From JAOUEA01 sp963825685 (lineage in GTDB: Bacteria > Actinomycetota > UBA4738 > HRBIN12), in the NCBI GenBank assembly GCA_963825685.1, contig CAWGUD010000006.1:186001-250000 (forward strand): a stretch of DNA of 64,000 nucleotides, written 5' to 3'. The notes under the pieces were generated by a model, which searched no databases, was not told the DNA's origin, and saw only the letters and a program-made list of their open reading frames with translations. A program made the translations under genes and the position numbers. Position 1 is the stretch's first letter. The number at the start of each line of letters is the position of its first letter. Positions 8,098 to 16,994 of this stretch are shown one piece after another.

Positions 8098-9516
8098 GGG
8101 CCCGTGGCCAGGGCGTGCTGGCCCTCGCCGTCGCGGGCATCGTGGCGCTCGGCGCCGTCACGTTCGATCGCCTCGGCCCGCACGAGCCGGCCGGTGCTCC
8201 ACCCGGCTCGGCGACGTCGGCGACCTGGCTCTGCCCCCACGGCGGCGGGAGGTCCTACGAGGGCACGGTGTTCCTGGCGAACCCCGGCGATGTCGAGGTC
8301 TCGGCTCGCGTGACCCAACTCTCCTCCGACGGCGCCGAAGGGTCGTCGGAGATCCTCGTCTCGCCCCGCTCCCAGGTCGAGGTGGCCGTCGACACCTCCG
8401 ATCGATCGTCGTCGACGTTCGTGGAGACGTTCGGCGGCTGGCTGGCCGCGGGCTGGCTCGTCCGAGGGGCGGAGGGTGAGGTGGGCATCGGCGCCGAACC
8501 GTGTGCGGCCGAGGCCGGTCGCGGTTGGGTGTCTGCAGCCGCCTCCACGGCCGAGGGCGAGGACGCCTTCCTCGTCGTTATGAACCCGTTCGACACCGAC
8601 GCGGTGTTCGACGTCGCTCTGTTCGCGGCCGATCGAGCCCCCGTGCGCGATTCGGAGCTCACCGACGTCACGCTACGGCCCCGTCGGAGCACCGCGATCC
8701 GGCTGAACGACTTCGCCCAGGGCGAGGCGGGGCTCGGCGTGTCGATCGAGGTCTCGTCGGGCAGGCTCGCCGCATCGTCGCTCGTCGTCTCCGAGGGTCA
8801 GGGCATCGGGAGCGTGATCGCCTCGGCCGAGCCCGGGCAACGTCAGGTGATGCTCACCTCCACGGGCGCCGGCCGGTCGGTGCTGAACGTCGCGGTGCCG
8901 ACGGTCACGACCGACCCCGACGGACGCCACCCCGGTTCCGCCAGGGCAGCTCGGCTCGACGTTCACGGCGATCCTGCGTTCGGAGACGCCCCCTCAGCCC
9001 GCAGGCGGTCTCGCCGAGCAGCCACAGGAACCGGAGTCGGCGGCGGCGTACCCGCTCACGACCACCGGTCCGTCGGCGGTCGACCTCTCGGTCCGTGAGG
9101 GCGCACCCGTCGTGGCGGCGCTGCGGACGATCGGCGTGGGCAACGACGGAGGTGCGACCGCCGGGTCGGCGACCCCCGCGACATCGTGGGTCGTCACACC
9201 CACCGTCGCGGGGGAGCCTGCGCGACCGGGGTTGCTCGTGCTGAACCCCGGGCAGTCGCAGGCGTCGGTCTCGATCACGAGCCTCCCGGCCGAAGGGGAG
9301 CAGCCCGGCGGGTCCACGACGATCACGGTGCCCCCGGGGTCCGTCGCGGGGGTGCCTCGGGAGTTCCTCGACGGCGTGGGGAGCGCATCCTTGCTGGTCA
9401 TCAGCGACGGTGTGCCGATCGTGGCCCTCGGCGCGTCCACGTCGCTGGGCAATGAGGGTCAGTCCGTCTACGGTCTCGCAGCCGGCCTGCCGATAGGCGA
9501 ACCTGGGACCACCTGA
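8094..9516 (+). CDS. DUF5719-like envelope protein (one frameshift)
   Basis: Secreted or membrane-anchored protein of unknown function. Residues 7-24 form a hydrophobic N-terminal signal or anchor (GVLALAVAGIVALGAVTF). The rest is beta-rich repeats such as YEGTVFLANPGDVEVSARV and LVVMNPFDTDAVFDVALF. The reading frame changes near 8930-8940 (in CACCCCGGTTCC); similarity resumes with PPGQLGSTFTAILRSE and runs to LGNEGQSVYGLAAGLPIGE. Restored length is about 474 residues. The start overlaps the glycosyltransferase stop (ATGA). I read the break as a base-calling error; a real truncation is possible. Confidence 0.7.
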
Positions 9517-9547
9517 TCGGCCGACTGGAGCCCGATGCGCTGTCGCG

Positions 9548-9553
9548 TATCAT
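9548..9553 (+). promoter_or_regulatory. -10 element for the L,D-transpeptidase gene
   Basis: TATCAT lies 32 nt before the ATG at 9586, leaving a short untranslated leader of about 25 nt. No clear -35 element is seen. Confidence 0.4.
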
Positions 9554-9585
9554 GTTCCGGTCCGTCGACGCACGGACACATCACC

Positions 9586-10704
9586 ATGGCCAAAGGAACG
9601 CACGCACCCGCGCGGAAGCATCGCGCGATCGCGATCGTCGCGATCGTCGCGGGCGTGCTCGTGCTCGCGGCCGGCGGTGCCGCGTACTCCGCGTACCGGT
9701 ACGAGCGATCGCACGCCGACCGCATCCTCCCGGGTGTCACGGTCGCGGGCGTCGACGTCGGCGGCATGACCAAGGCCGAAGCGGTCGAGGCGGTTCGCTC
9801 CGCCGCCGTCGTGGCGCTGCAACGCCAGATCGAGCTCCGGGCACGCGGAAAGAGCTGGCAGGTCACCCTCGAGGAGCTCGGCCAGCGCTCCAACGCCGTG
9901 GGCGCCGTCAACCGGGCGCTCGGGCTGAGCGAGTCGATGGGTACCTTCACGCGCTTCTGGCATCGGTTCAACGACGATCCGGTCGGGCAGGAGGTCGAGC
10001 TGTCGTTCTCGGGCCACGGGCGGGTCGACGCGGTGCTCGGACGCATCGCCCGCGACGTGGCCGTGAAGCCGGTGAACGCCGACATCACGTACGACGACGG
10101 TGAGGTGCGCTTCGTGAAGCCCACGCCGGGTCGCGCGCTCGACTTCGTCGAGGCCCGCGCGGCGGTCCGGTCGGCGCTCGAGGGCGGTGGAGCCTCCGAT
10201 GTGGCACTCCCCGTGCTGAAGGTGAGCCCCAAGGTCGCCGAGAAGAACATGCCGCGCACGATCGTCGTCCGGGTCGACCAGAACAAGCTGTACCTCTACG
10301 ACGGCTTCGACGTGCTGCGCACGTGGTCGGTCGCGACCGCGATGCCGGGGTGGACCACCCCCCAGGGGGACTGGAACCTCTACCGCAAGGCGGTGAATCC
10401 CACCTGGTACAACCCCGCCCTCGACAGCTGGGGCGCCGATCTTCCCGCGATCGTGCCCGGCGGGCCGACCGCCCCGATGGGCACCCGTGCTCTCTACATC
10501 ACGGCGCCGGGATTGATCCGCATCCACGGCACCCCGGCCGACAGCTCGATCGGCACCTACGCGTCGCACGGCTGCATCCGGATGCACAACTGGGAGATCG
10601 AGGAGCTCTATCCCATGGTCGACGTCGGCACGCGCGTGATCGTCGTCGGTGCGCGTCCCGGCGACGCGGTCGAGGGCGACACGCCTGCGTCGGTCAACGT
10701 CTGA
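9586..10704 (+). CDS. L,D-transpeptidase (YkuD domain) with N-terminal membrane anchor
   Basis: Cross-links peptidoglycan stem peptides (3-3 links) or attaches proteins to them, on the outer face of the membrane. The 372 residues comprise a membrane segment (about 14-38), a VanW/peptidoglycan-binding type region to about 230 (LPGVTVAGVDVGGMTKAEA is typical), and a YkuD domain from IVVRVDQNKLYLYDG. The catalytic signature is complete: H314 in HGTPAD, then SHGCIRM with H328 and C330. The ATG at 9586 gives a normal N-terminus. It stands alone with its own promoter, downstream of the envelope glycosyltransferase pair. Confidence 0.93.
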   Translation: MAKGTHAPARKHRAIAIVAIVAGVLVLAAGGAAYSAYRYERSHADRILPGVTVAGVDVGGMTKAEAVEAVRSAAVVALQRQIELRARGKSWQVTLEELGQRSNAVGAVNRALGLSESMGTFTRFWHRFNDDPVGQEVELSFSGHGRVDAVLGRIARDVAVKPVNADITYDDGEVRFVKPTPGRALDFVEARAAVRSALEGGGASDVALPVLKVSPKVAEKNMPRTIVVRVDQNKLYLYDGFDVLRTWSVATAMPGWTTPQGDWNLYRKAVNPTWYNPALDSWGADLPAIVPGGPTAPMGTRALYITAPGLIRIHGTPADSSIGTYASHGCIRMHNWEIEELYPMVDVGTRVIVVGARPGDAVEGDTPASVNV

Positions 10705-10745
10705 ACGCCGCCGCGATTCTTGTCACACTTCTTGCGCTCCCGGCA

Positions 10746-10829
10746 TTGTCGAAGCCGGGCCGGGCGACGTAGGGTTCAGGAGTACCCCGTAGCGACGCGA
10801 TGGGAAACCGGAGCGCCACTGCGGGGTAC
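10746..10829 (+). ncRNA. Candidate structured RNA with its own promoter, unknown family
   Basis: The 225-nt gap 10705-10929 contains a recognisable promoter, TTGTCG (10746-10751), 18 bp, TAGGGT (10770-10775). At the expected start a perfect 8-bp stem begins, GTACCCCG (10782-10789) with CGGGGTAC (10822-10829), enclosing a 32-nt domain with GGGAAACCGG and CGCCACTG. A closing helix at the transcript 5' end is typical of riboswitches and small RNAs. It lacks a complete cobalamin riboswitch core. A second promoter for the next gene lies downstream at 10916. Confidence 0.35.
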
Positions 10830-10915
10830 ATCTCTGTTCCGCCCCTCGCCATCGCGGACGGCAGATGGATCCGGTGGATCCGGCGGAGATGCTTGGAGAT
10901 CACACGCATGTCATT

Positions 10916-10921
10916 TAGGCT
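10916..10921 (+). promoter_or_regulatory. -10 element for the DUF3499 gene, leaderless type
   Basis: TAGGCT lies 8 nt before the ATG at 10930, and no ribosome-binding site is present. This spacing predicts a message starting at the ATG. Confidence 0.5.
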
Positions 10922-10929
10922 TCGGCGCG

Positions 10930-11508
10930 ATGCGAACCTGCGCGAAGATGCGATGTGACGCCGAGCCCGTGGCCACCGTCTCCCTCCGATACGCCGAGCG
11001 CGAGGTACAGATCGGCGACCTCGTCGCCGAGCGCGATCGCAACCTGCTCGATCTGTGCCGCGAGCACGTCGAGCGCCTGACGCCCCCCGTCGGCTGGACC
11101 GTGAGCGATGAACGTGTCGTGACGATCCCGCAGACGGAAGCCGGCCGCCCTGGCCGTCTGACTTCCCCCTCAGGCGATTCGTTCCCGTCGGCCGCCCCGC
11201 GAGCGGCTGTCCCCCCGATGGGGTGTCCAACCGTGAGGTGCGGGCCACGACGAGGGGCCGCTCAGCGTGGCCAGGGAAACCACCGCAGGGTGCTATGGTC
11301 CCGAGCCCTTCCCGGAGCCGAACCTATGGGCATGGAAACCGGAACCTGCCCCCAGTGCCGTATCGGCGACCTCATCGCGATCTCGATGGCGGTCGGCGGC
11401 CGAGACCTGTCGTTCCGCACGTGTCATCACTGCGAGGCGAAGTGGTGGTATCGCGACGGCGACGAGGTGCCGCTGGCGTCGGTGATCGGACTCGTCGTCG
11501 AGAAGTGA
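10930..11508 (+). CDS. DUF3499-family protein, open in frame into a zinc-ribbon module
   Basis: The first 70 residues match the short actinobacterial DUF3499 family, found beside manB: MRTCAKMRCDAEPVATVSL, then DLCREHVERLTPPVGW, with cysteines and a histidine that could bind metal. Function is unknown. No stop follows; the frame runs through about 60 low-complexity residues and then into a separate small module starting METGTCPQC. Either the DUF3499 stop was lost to an indel or the two are truly fused. I favour two genes, since the middle stretch looks non-coding and contains a promoter-like TATGGT at 11294-11299. Confidence 0.6.
   Translation: MRTCAKMRCDAEPVATVSLRYAEREVQIGDLVAERDRNLLDLCREHVERLTPPVGWTVSDERVVTIPQTEAGRPGRLTSPSGDSFPSAAPRAAVPPMGCPTVRCGPRRGAAQRGQGNHRRVLWSRALPGAEPMGMETGTCPQCRIGDLIAISMAVGGRDLSFRTCHHCEAKWWYRDGDEVPLASVIGLVVEK
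11326..11508 (+). CDS. Small zinc-ribbon protein of unknown function
   Basis: A 60-residue protein if it starts at the ATG at 11326 (58 residues from 11332). It has two CXXC knuckles, CPQC and CHHC, 26 residues apart, framing a beta-rich core DLIAISMAVGGRDLSFRTC and ending KWWYRDGDEVPLASVIGLV. This looks like a zinc ribbon that could contact nucleic acid or protein. It lies in the same frame as the upstream DUF3499 gene. TATGGT (11294-11299) could be its own -10 element. It is about 80 bp ahead of manB. Confidence 0.6.
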   Translation: MGMETGTCPQCRIGDLIAISMAVGGRDLSFRTCHHCEAKWWYRDGDEVPLASVIGLVVEK

Positions 11509-11574
11509 TGCCTCGCGGCGTCGCCTTCATCCTCCCCCTCGACGCGTCCGCCTGACGCCCTCGTCGTGCGCCCG

Positions 11575-11580
11575 TAACAT
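11575..11580 (+). promoter_or_regulatory. -10 element for manB, leaderless type
   Basis: TAACAT lies 6 nt before the GTG at 11587, and there is no ribosome-binding site. Confidence 0.5.
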
Positions 11581-11586
11581 GCGGGC

Positions 11587-12940
11587 GTGCCCAGCGACCT
11601 CGACCGCATCTTCAAGGCGTACGACGTCCGCGGGGTCGTGCCCGACGACCTCGACGCCGACCTGGTCCGAGACATCGGGGCGGCGTTCGCCGGTTGGAGT
11701 GGCGCGCCGAGCATCGTGGTCGGCCGGGACTGCCGGTTGAGCTCCCCAGAGCTCGCCGCGGCGATCGCCGAAGGCGCCACCGCCCGTGGCGTCGATGTGG
11801 TCGACCTCGGGCTCGCGTCGACCGATCTGCTCTACTTCGCGTCCGGCTCGCTCGACATGCCGGGGATCATGCTCACGGCGAGTCACAACCCGAAGCAGTA
11901 CAACGGCATGAAGTTCTGCCTGGCAGGCGCGAAGCCGGTCGGGGAGGAGACCGGGCTCCGCGAGATCCGCTCGATCGTCGAACAGGGGGCGTCGCCGGCC
12001 GTGGCCGCCCGGGGTTCGGTGGAGCGTCGCGACCTGCTCGAGGACTACGTGGAGCACGTGCTCTCGTTCGTCGACGTCGAAGCGATGCGGCCGCTGACGA
12101 TCGTCGCCGACACGGCCAACGGCATGGGGGGCCTGGTGGTGCCCGCCGTGATGTCGAGGCTGCCCGTCACCCTCCACCATCTCTACCCCGAGCTCGACGG
12201 CACGTTCCCGAACCATCCCGCGGATCCGATCGACCCCGAGAACCAGAGGGACCTGAAGGCCGCCGTGCTCGAGCACGGCGCCGACATCGGACTCGCGTTC
12301 GACGGCGATGCCGACCGCGTGTTCCTGATCGACGAGCGAGGCCCACGACGTGAGCGGCTCGCTGCTCACGGCCCTCGTCGCGATCGCGATGCTCGAGCGT
12401 GAGCCGGGCGCCAAGATCGTGCACAACCTGATCTGCTCGTGGACCGTGCCCGAGGTGATCCGTGAGAACGGCGGGGAGCCGGTGCGCACCCGGGTCGGTC
12501 ACTCGTTCATCAAGCAGGTGATGGCCGAGACCGGGGCGATCTTCGGCGGGGAGCACTCCGGGCACTACTACTTCCGTGACAACTACCGCGCCGACTCGGG
12601 GCTGATCGCGGCGGTCGCCGCGCTGGGAGAGCTCTCCAAGGCCGATCGTCCGCTGTCGGAGCTCTTGGCCCCGTTGCGCCGTTACGCGGACTCGGGCGAG
12701 ATCAACTCGGTCGTCGACGATCAGCAGGGTCGCATCGAGGCGATCGCCTCCCACTACGCGGACGGTCGCCAGGATCGGCTCGACGGCCTGACGGTAGAGT
12801 TCGACGACTGGTGGTGCAACGTGCGCCCGTCGAACACCGAGCCGTTGCTCAGGCTCAACGCGGAGGCGCGTACCCCCGAACTGCTGGCCGAGAAGACGGC
12901 CGAGGTGCTCGCGTTGATCCGAGGCGACGGCGACGCGTGA
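11587..12940 (+). CDS. manB: Phosphomannomutase/phosphoglucomutase (one frameshift)
   Basis: Interconverts hexose 6- and 1-phosphates, feeding GDP-mannose or other nucleotide sugars for envelope glycans. All four active-site loops are present: the phosphoserine loop TASHNPKQYNG, the metal loop DGDADR, the sugar loop GEHSGHYYF and the phosphate loop RPSNTEPLLR. The frame breaks near 12340 in GAGGCCCACGACG; removing one C restores DERGHDVSGSLLTALVAIA. Restored length is about 451 residues, normal for the family. The GTG start sits 6 nt after a TAACAT box. The break is most likely a sequencing error. Confidence 0.9.
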
Positions 12941-12968
12941 GACCCGCCCCCGACGAGAAGGAGGCATC

Positions 12969-13156
12969 GTGACCCTCGATCCTCAGCTGCTGGAGATCCT
13001 CGTGTGCCCCAACGACCGGGGCGATCTCGACTATCGCGAGGCCGATCAGGTGCTCGTCTGCGCCACGTGCGGATATCGGTACCCGATCCGCGACGACATC
13101 CCGGTGATGTTGATCGACGAGGCCGAGAAGCCGGGCCAGGAGCCGGGGGCAGGTGA
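12969..13156 (+). CDS. Trm112-like / UPF0434 small zinc-finger protein (3' end frameshifted)
   Basis: About 62 residues: LLEILVCPNDRGDLDYREAD, then CATCGYRYPIRDDIPVMLIDEAE, the typical Trm112-like fold with a CPxxxG-type knuckle and a CXXC. In other bacteria such proteins support methyltransferases or sit beside nucleotide-sugar genes; the role here is unproven. The stop is missing in this frame. Adding one G to the run GGGGG (13145-13149) gives a TGA that overlaps the next start as GTGA, so a homopolymer deletion is likely. AAGGAGG lies just before the GTG start. Confidence 0.8.
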
Positions 13157-14232
13157 CCGATCTGAACGACGTGGAGGCCTCCGGACGCTCGACGCCGGGC
13201 GACATGCTCGGCGCGGTCGTCGTCGTTGCCCGCCATGCACGCACGGGATACGCGGCCGGTGTCGAGGCCGACGGCCTGGCATCTGGCCGACGGCGTGACG
13301 GCGGTGACGTTCTGCGGCATGGGAGGGCTCGGCCGTCGCCGGCGACGTGCTCCGCGCGCTCGTACGAGATCGGCTCTCGTGCCCGGTCGACGTGATCCGG
13401 AGTCGCCAGTCCTCCCCGCGTACGCCGGGCCGCACACGCTCGTGTGGTCTCGTCGTACTCCGGCGAACACAGCCGAGACGCTCGCGAGCTTCGAGGAGGC
13501 GGTGGCGCGCGGGTGCCCGCGTCGCTGCCGATCACCTCGGGTGGCACGCTGGCCGCCCGTGCCGACGAGCTCGGGCTCGACGGTCGTGCGCGTCCCCGGC
13601 GGCTTCCTTCCTCGAGGGCGGCGCTCGGCTACCTCGCGTTCGTCGCTGCTCGGCACGATGGAGACGGTCGGGCTCTTGCCGCGGCTCGCCGACGACGTGC
13701 GACGACGCGATCGGCGAGCTGGAGCCGCTCGTCGAGGCGTTCGGCCCCGATCGGCCGACCGCCGCAACGAAGCGAAGGCTCTCGCCGAGCGCATCGGCGA
13801 TCGTCAACCGGTGTCTGGGGCGCCGACGGCCTCGGAGCGGTCGCCGCGCATGCGGTGGAAGAGCTCAGATGAACGAGAACGGGAAGGTGCCCGTCCTGGT
13901 CGGCCTTCCTCCCGAACTCGACCACAACGAGGTCGTCGGATGGCACGGACGGCGGCGCCTCATCGTTCGTCGTGACGCTTCGGCGACGAGGGGGAGCACG
14001 ATGATGTGTCGGTGCGCTTCCCGATCTCGCTCGAGATCGCCCGGGACGCGGGCGCGATCACCGAGGAGGTCTGGGCGACCGGGCGGGCGTCGCTCGCTCG
14101 CTTCTGTCGCTCGCGATCATGGGTGACTTCGCGAGCTGCTACGTGGGCCTTGCGCCGGGGTCGATCCCGTCGCCGATCGCCGCGATCGATCGCCTGAAAG
14201 TCGTTCCTCGACGGAGCCCGGTCGAGCGATGA
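13153..14232 (+). pseudogene. SIS-domain sugar isomerase (phosphoglucose/phosphomannose isomerase type), heavily frameshifted
   Basis: Pieces in all three forward frames together make one SIS-domain protein of about 360 residues. The start is MTDLNDVEASGRSTPGDMLG. Later pieces are VTAVTFCGMGG, DVLRALVRDRLSCPVDVIRS, SPVLPAYAGPHTLV, TAETLASFEEAVARG, ITSGGTLAARADELGL, GTMETVGLLPRLADDV, ELDHNEVVGW and FPISLEIARDAGAITEEVWA. At least ten frame changes occur within 1.1 kb. The family interconverts mannose-, fructose- or glucose-6-phosphate, fitting its place after manB. The conserved words argue against long decay: either a badly called consensus or a very recent pseudogene. The end at TGA 14230-14232 overlaps the next start. 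Confidence 0.65.
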
Positions 14233-15058
14233 GCGGGCCAGGAGCGCCCGGACCCGGAGACGATCTCGCCGCGCAGGCCGCGGCGGTCGTGCGATCGGCG
14301 ACCGACCTGGTGCCACGCGCCGGGGTGGTGCTGGGCTCGGGTCTCGGTCCGGCTCTCGGTGACGCGCTCGTCGAGACGGCGAGCTTCTCGTTCACGGACC
14401 TTCCGGGCTTCCCGCCCTCCGGGGTTCCTGGACACGCGGGGAAGTTGGTGCTCGGCCACCTCGCGAGCGTGCCGGTCGCCGCGTTCTTCGGCCGGGTCCA
14501 CTTCTACGAGGGGCACGGCATGGACGTGCCGGCGTTGCTGCCTCGCCTCTCGAAGGAACTGGGGGCCGACACGATGGTGCTCACGGCGGCCGTGGGCGGA
14601 CTCGTGCCCGGGGAGGCCGGCGGCACCGTCGTGATCCTGCGCGACCACCTCAACATGATGGGGGTGGCGCCGCTCCGCGGGTGGCGATATCCCGACGGCA
14701 TGCCCACGTTCATCAGCACCACGGGGGTCTACGACGAAGCCCTGCGCGATCTCGCCTTCGAGCGGGCGCAGGCACTCGGCATCGCGTCGTCGATCGGGGT
14801 GTATGCGGCGATGAGCGGGCCGGCGTACGAGACCCCCACGGAAGTGAGGATGCTGCAGGCGGCGGGCGCGACGGTCGTCGGGATGTCGATGGTGCCCGAG
14901 GCGCTGCCGGCGACCGCACTCGAGATGCGGGTGCTCGGGATCTGCTCGCTCACGAACGCGTTCGGCGAGCACATCGAGCACGAGGAGGTCGTCCGCGTGT
15001 CGAACGAGACCGCGGGGCGGTGGGCAGGTTGCTCGTCGATCTGTTCCCGCGCATGTGA
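14229..15058 (+). CDS. Purine nucleoside phosphorylase (one frameshift near the 3' end)
   Basis: Phosphorolysis of purine nucleosides, or of methylthioadenosine in related members; cytoplasmic. Conserved words are AGVVLGSGLGPALGD (phosphate loop), GRVHFYEGHGM, VVILRDHLNMMG, SGPAYETPTEVRML and GMSMVPE, all in order. The frame shifts near 15018, where one G appears to be missing; after repair the protein ends VGRLLVDLFPRM and is about 276 residues, normal for trimeric PNPs. Its neighbour ahcY releases adenosine and homocysteine, so the pair fits adenosine salvage. Confidence 0.88.
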
Positions 15059-15071
15059 GAGGAGAACGACG

Positions 15072-16328
15072 GTGACGAACGACGTGCGTGACATGCGCTC
15101 GCGGCCGGTGGCCGGGATCGGATCGAGTGGGCGGGAGCCGAGATGCCGGTGACCGCCCTGATCAAGGAGCGTTTCGAGAAGGAGAAGCCGCTCGAGGGCA
15201 TCCGCATCGGGGCGTGCCTGCACGTGACGACCGAGACGGCGAACCTGATGCTCACCCTGCAGGCCGGTGGCGCGCACGTGGCCCTGTGCGCGTCGAACCC
15301 GCTCTCGACCCAGGACGACGTGGCGGCCGCCCTGGTCGAAGCCGGCATCGACACGTTCGCGATCAAGGGCGAGGACACCGACACGTTCTTCAAGCACATC
15401 AACGCGGTGCTCGACATCAGACCCAACATCACGATGGACGACGGGGCCGACATGGTGAGCGTGCTGCACAAGGAGCGCGTCGACCAGATCGACGAGATCA
15501 TCGGTGGCACCGAGGAGACCACGACCGGCGTGATCCGGTTGCGGGCGATGGCGGGTGACGGCGCGTTGAAGTATCCGATCGTGAGCGTGAACGACGCCGA
15601 CACGAAGCACCTGTTCGACAACCGCTTCGGCACCGGCCAGTCGACGATCGACGCGATCATGCGTGCGACGAACCGGTTGCTGGCGGGCCGCACGATCGTC
15701 GTCTGCGGCTACGGCATGTGTGGGCGCGGGGTCGCCTCGACGGGCCCGAGGCATGGGTGCGCACGTGATCGTGACCGAGGTCGACCCGACGGCGGCGATC
15801 GAGGCCGTGATGGAGGGGTACCGGGTGATGCCGCTGCGCGACGCGGCCCGCATCGGCGACATCTTCATCACGGTGACCGGCGACACGACCGTGATCGGCC
15901 GCGACCACATGGAGCTCATGAAGGACGGCGCGATGCTCGCGAACTCCGGGCACTTCGACGTGGAGATCGACAAGCAGGCGCTCGCCTCGCTCGGCACCGG
16001 CGGAACCCGTCGGATCCGGGAGTTCGTCGACGAGTACACGTTCGCCGACGGCCGGCGCATCTACCTGCTCGGGGAGGGGCGCCTCGTGAACCTCTCGGCC
16101 GCCGAGGGGCATCCTGCGGCGGTGATGGACATGTCGTTCGCGAACCAGGCGCTCGCCGCCGAGTGGGTGGTCGGACAGCGCGGAACGCTCGAGCCTCGCG
16201 TGTACCCGGTGCCGGTCGAGATCGACAAGGACGTGGCGCGGCTGAAGCTCCGGGCCATGGGCGTGGAGATCGACGAGCTCACGGCTGAGCAGGAGCACTA
16301 CCTGCAGAGCTGGGAACAGGGCACCTAG
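15072..16328 (+). CDS. ahcY: S-adenosylhomocysteine hydrolase (two frameshifts)
   Basis: Splits S-adenosylhomocysteine into adenosine and homocysteine, relieving product inhibition of methyltransferases. Clear words are DRIEWAGAEMPV, GACLHVTTETANLMLTLQ, CASNPLSTQDDVAAAL, GEDTDTFFKHI, NITMDDGAD and VNDADTKHLFDNRFGTGQS. The NAD loop is VVCGYGMCGRGVA. After the break come GYRVMPLRDAARIGDIFITV and NSGHFDVEID. The frame changes near 15105 and near 15740. Restored length is about 419 residues, the shorter type without the mammalian insert. The GTG start at 15072 follows GGAGAACGAC. The C-terminus EQEHYLQSWEQGT is a family variant of the usual KPxxYRY ending. Confidence 0.88.
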
Positions 16329-16330
16329 CC

Positions 16331-16957
16331 GTGGACGGCCGCGTCTCGATCCGCGCGCACTTCGAGCGGTTCCCGGCAACCCTCAAGGGCGCGTTCGTCC
16401 TGCGGGGGGACGACGCCGATCCGCATCAGGTGCGTATCGAGGCGGCCCGGGTCGCCGAGCTCGCCGGTCGGGCAGGCCAGCCGATGGGGGTCGAGCCGGT
16501 GACCCTCGACGTCGCGCCGCACCTCGACCTGTTCGTGCCGTTCGAGGTGCCGCTGCTCGACCTGGCCCCCGGGTGGTACCGCCTCGAGCTCGACGTCACG
16601 ATCGACGGCGACGCCGGGGTGGTGCATCCCGGCGACCGGTTCGTCGTGGCGTGGCCCCGCGGTTCCATGCGACGGGGTTCGGCATCGGTCGGACGCGCGA
16701 TCGAGGCCGGTGCCACGACCGTGACGATCCTGCAGGTGGACTGCGCGCCCGACGGTGTCCGCGTGTCGTACGAGGCACCGGCGCAGCTCGGCCTCTCGAT
16801 CGCGGCGGACGACGTGATGCTGCCCCTGGTCGACGAGGGCTTCGACGAGGAGTCCCGACGCGGCACGGTGATGACGTACCCGGCCGCGAAGAGCCAGGTG
16901 CGGCTCGCGATCACCGCTCGCGGAGCCGATCGGCCGATCGAGATCGATCTGCCCTGA
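16331..16957 (+). CDS. Uncharacterised protein after ahcY
   Basis: A 208-residue protein starting GTG two bases after the ahcY stop, so part of the same transcript. I do not recognise a named family. It is acidic and beta-rich: the middle (FVPFEVPLLDLAPGWYRLELDVTIDG) looks like an immunoglobulin-like strand pair, and the second half (VTILQVDCAPDGVRVSYEAPAQ) repeats the pattern. There is no signal peptide, membrane segment or catalytic motif. The intact frame and family-like codon use support a real gene. Confidence 0.75.
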   Translation: MDGRVSIRAHFERFPATLKGAFVLRGDDADPHQVRIEAARVAELAGRAGQPMGVEPVTLDVAPHLDLFVPFEVPLLDLAPGWYRLELDVTIDGDAGVVHPGDRFVVAWPRGSMRRGSASVGRAIEAGATTVTILQVDCAPDGVRVSYEAPAQLGLSIAADDVMLPLVDEGFDEESRRGTVMTYPAAKSQVRLAITARGADRPIEIDLP

Positions 16958-16982
16958 CGCTCCTCGTGTCGCACCCGGGCCC

Positions 16983-16988
16983 TATCGT
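16983..16988 (+). promoter_or_regulatory. -10 element for comF, leaderless type
   Basis: TATCGT lies 6 nt before the GTG at 16995; no ribosome-binding site is seen. Confidence 0.45.
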
Positions 16989-16994
16989 CGGCTC

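Noticed and set aside
10782..10829. Cobalamin riboswitch
   Set aside because: GGGAA and CGCCACTG resemble core words of that family, but the B12 box and most of the expected helices are absent in this short domain.
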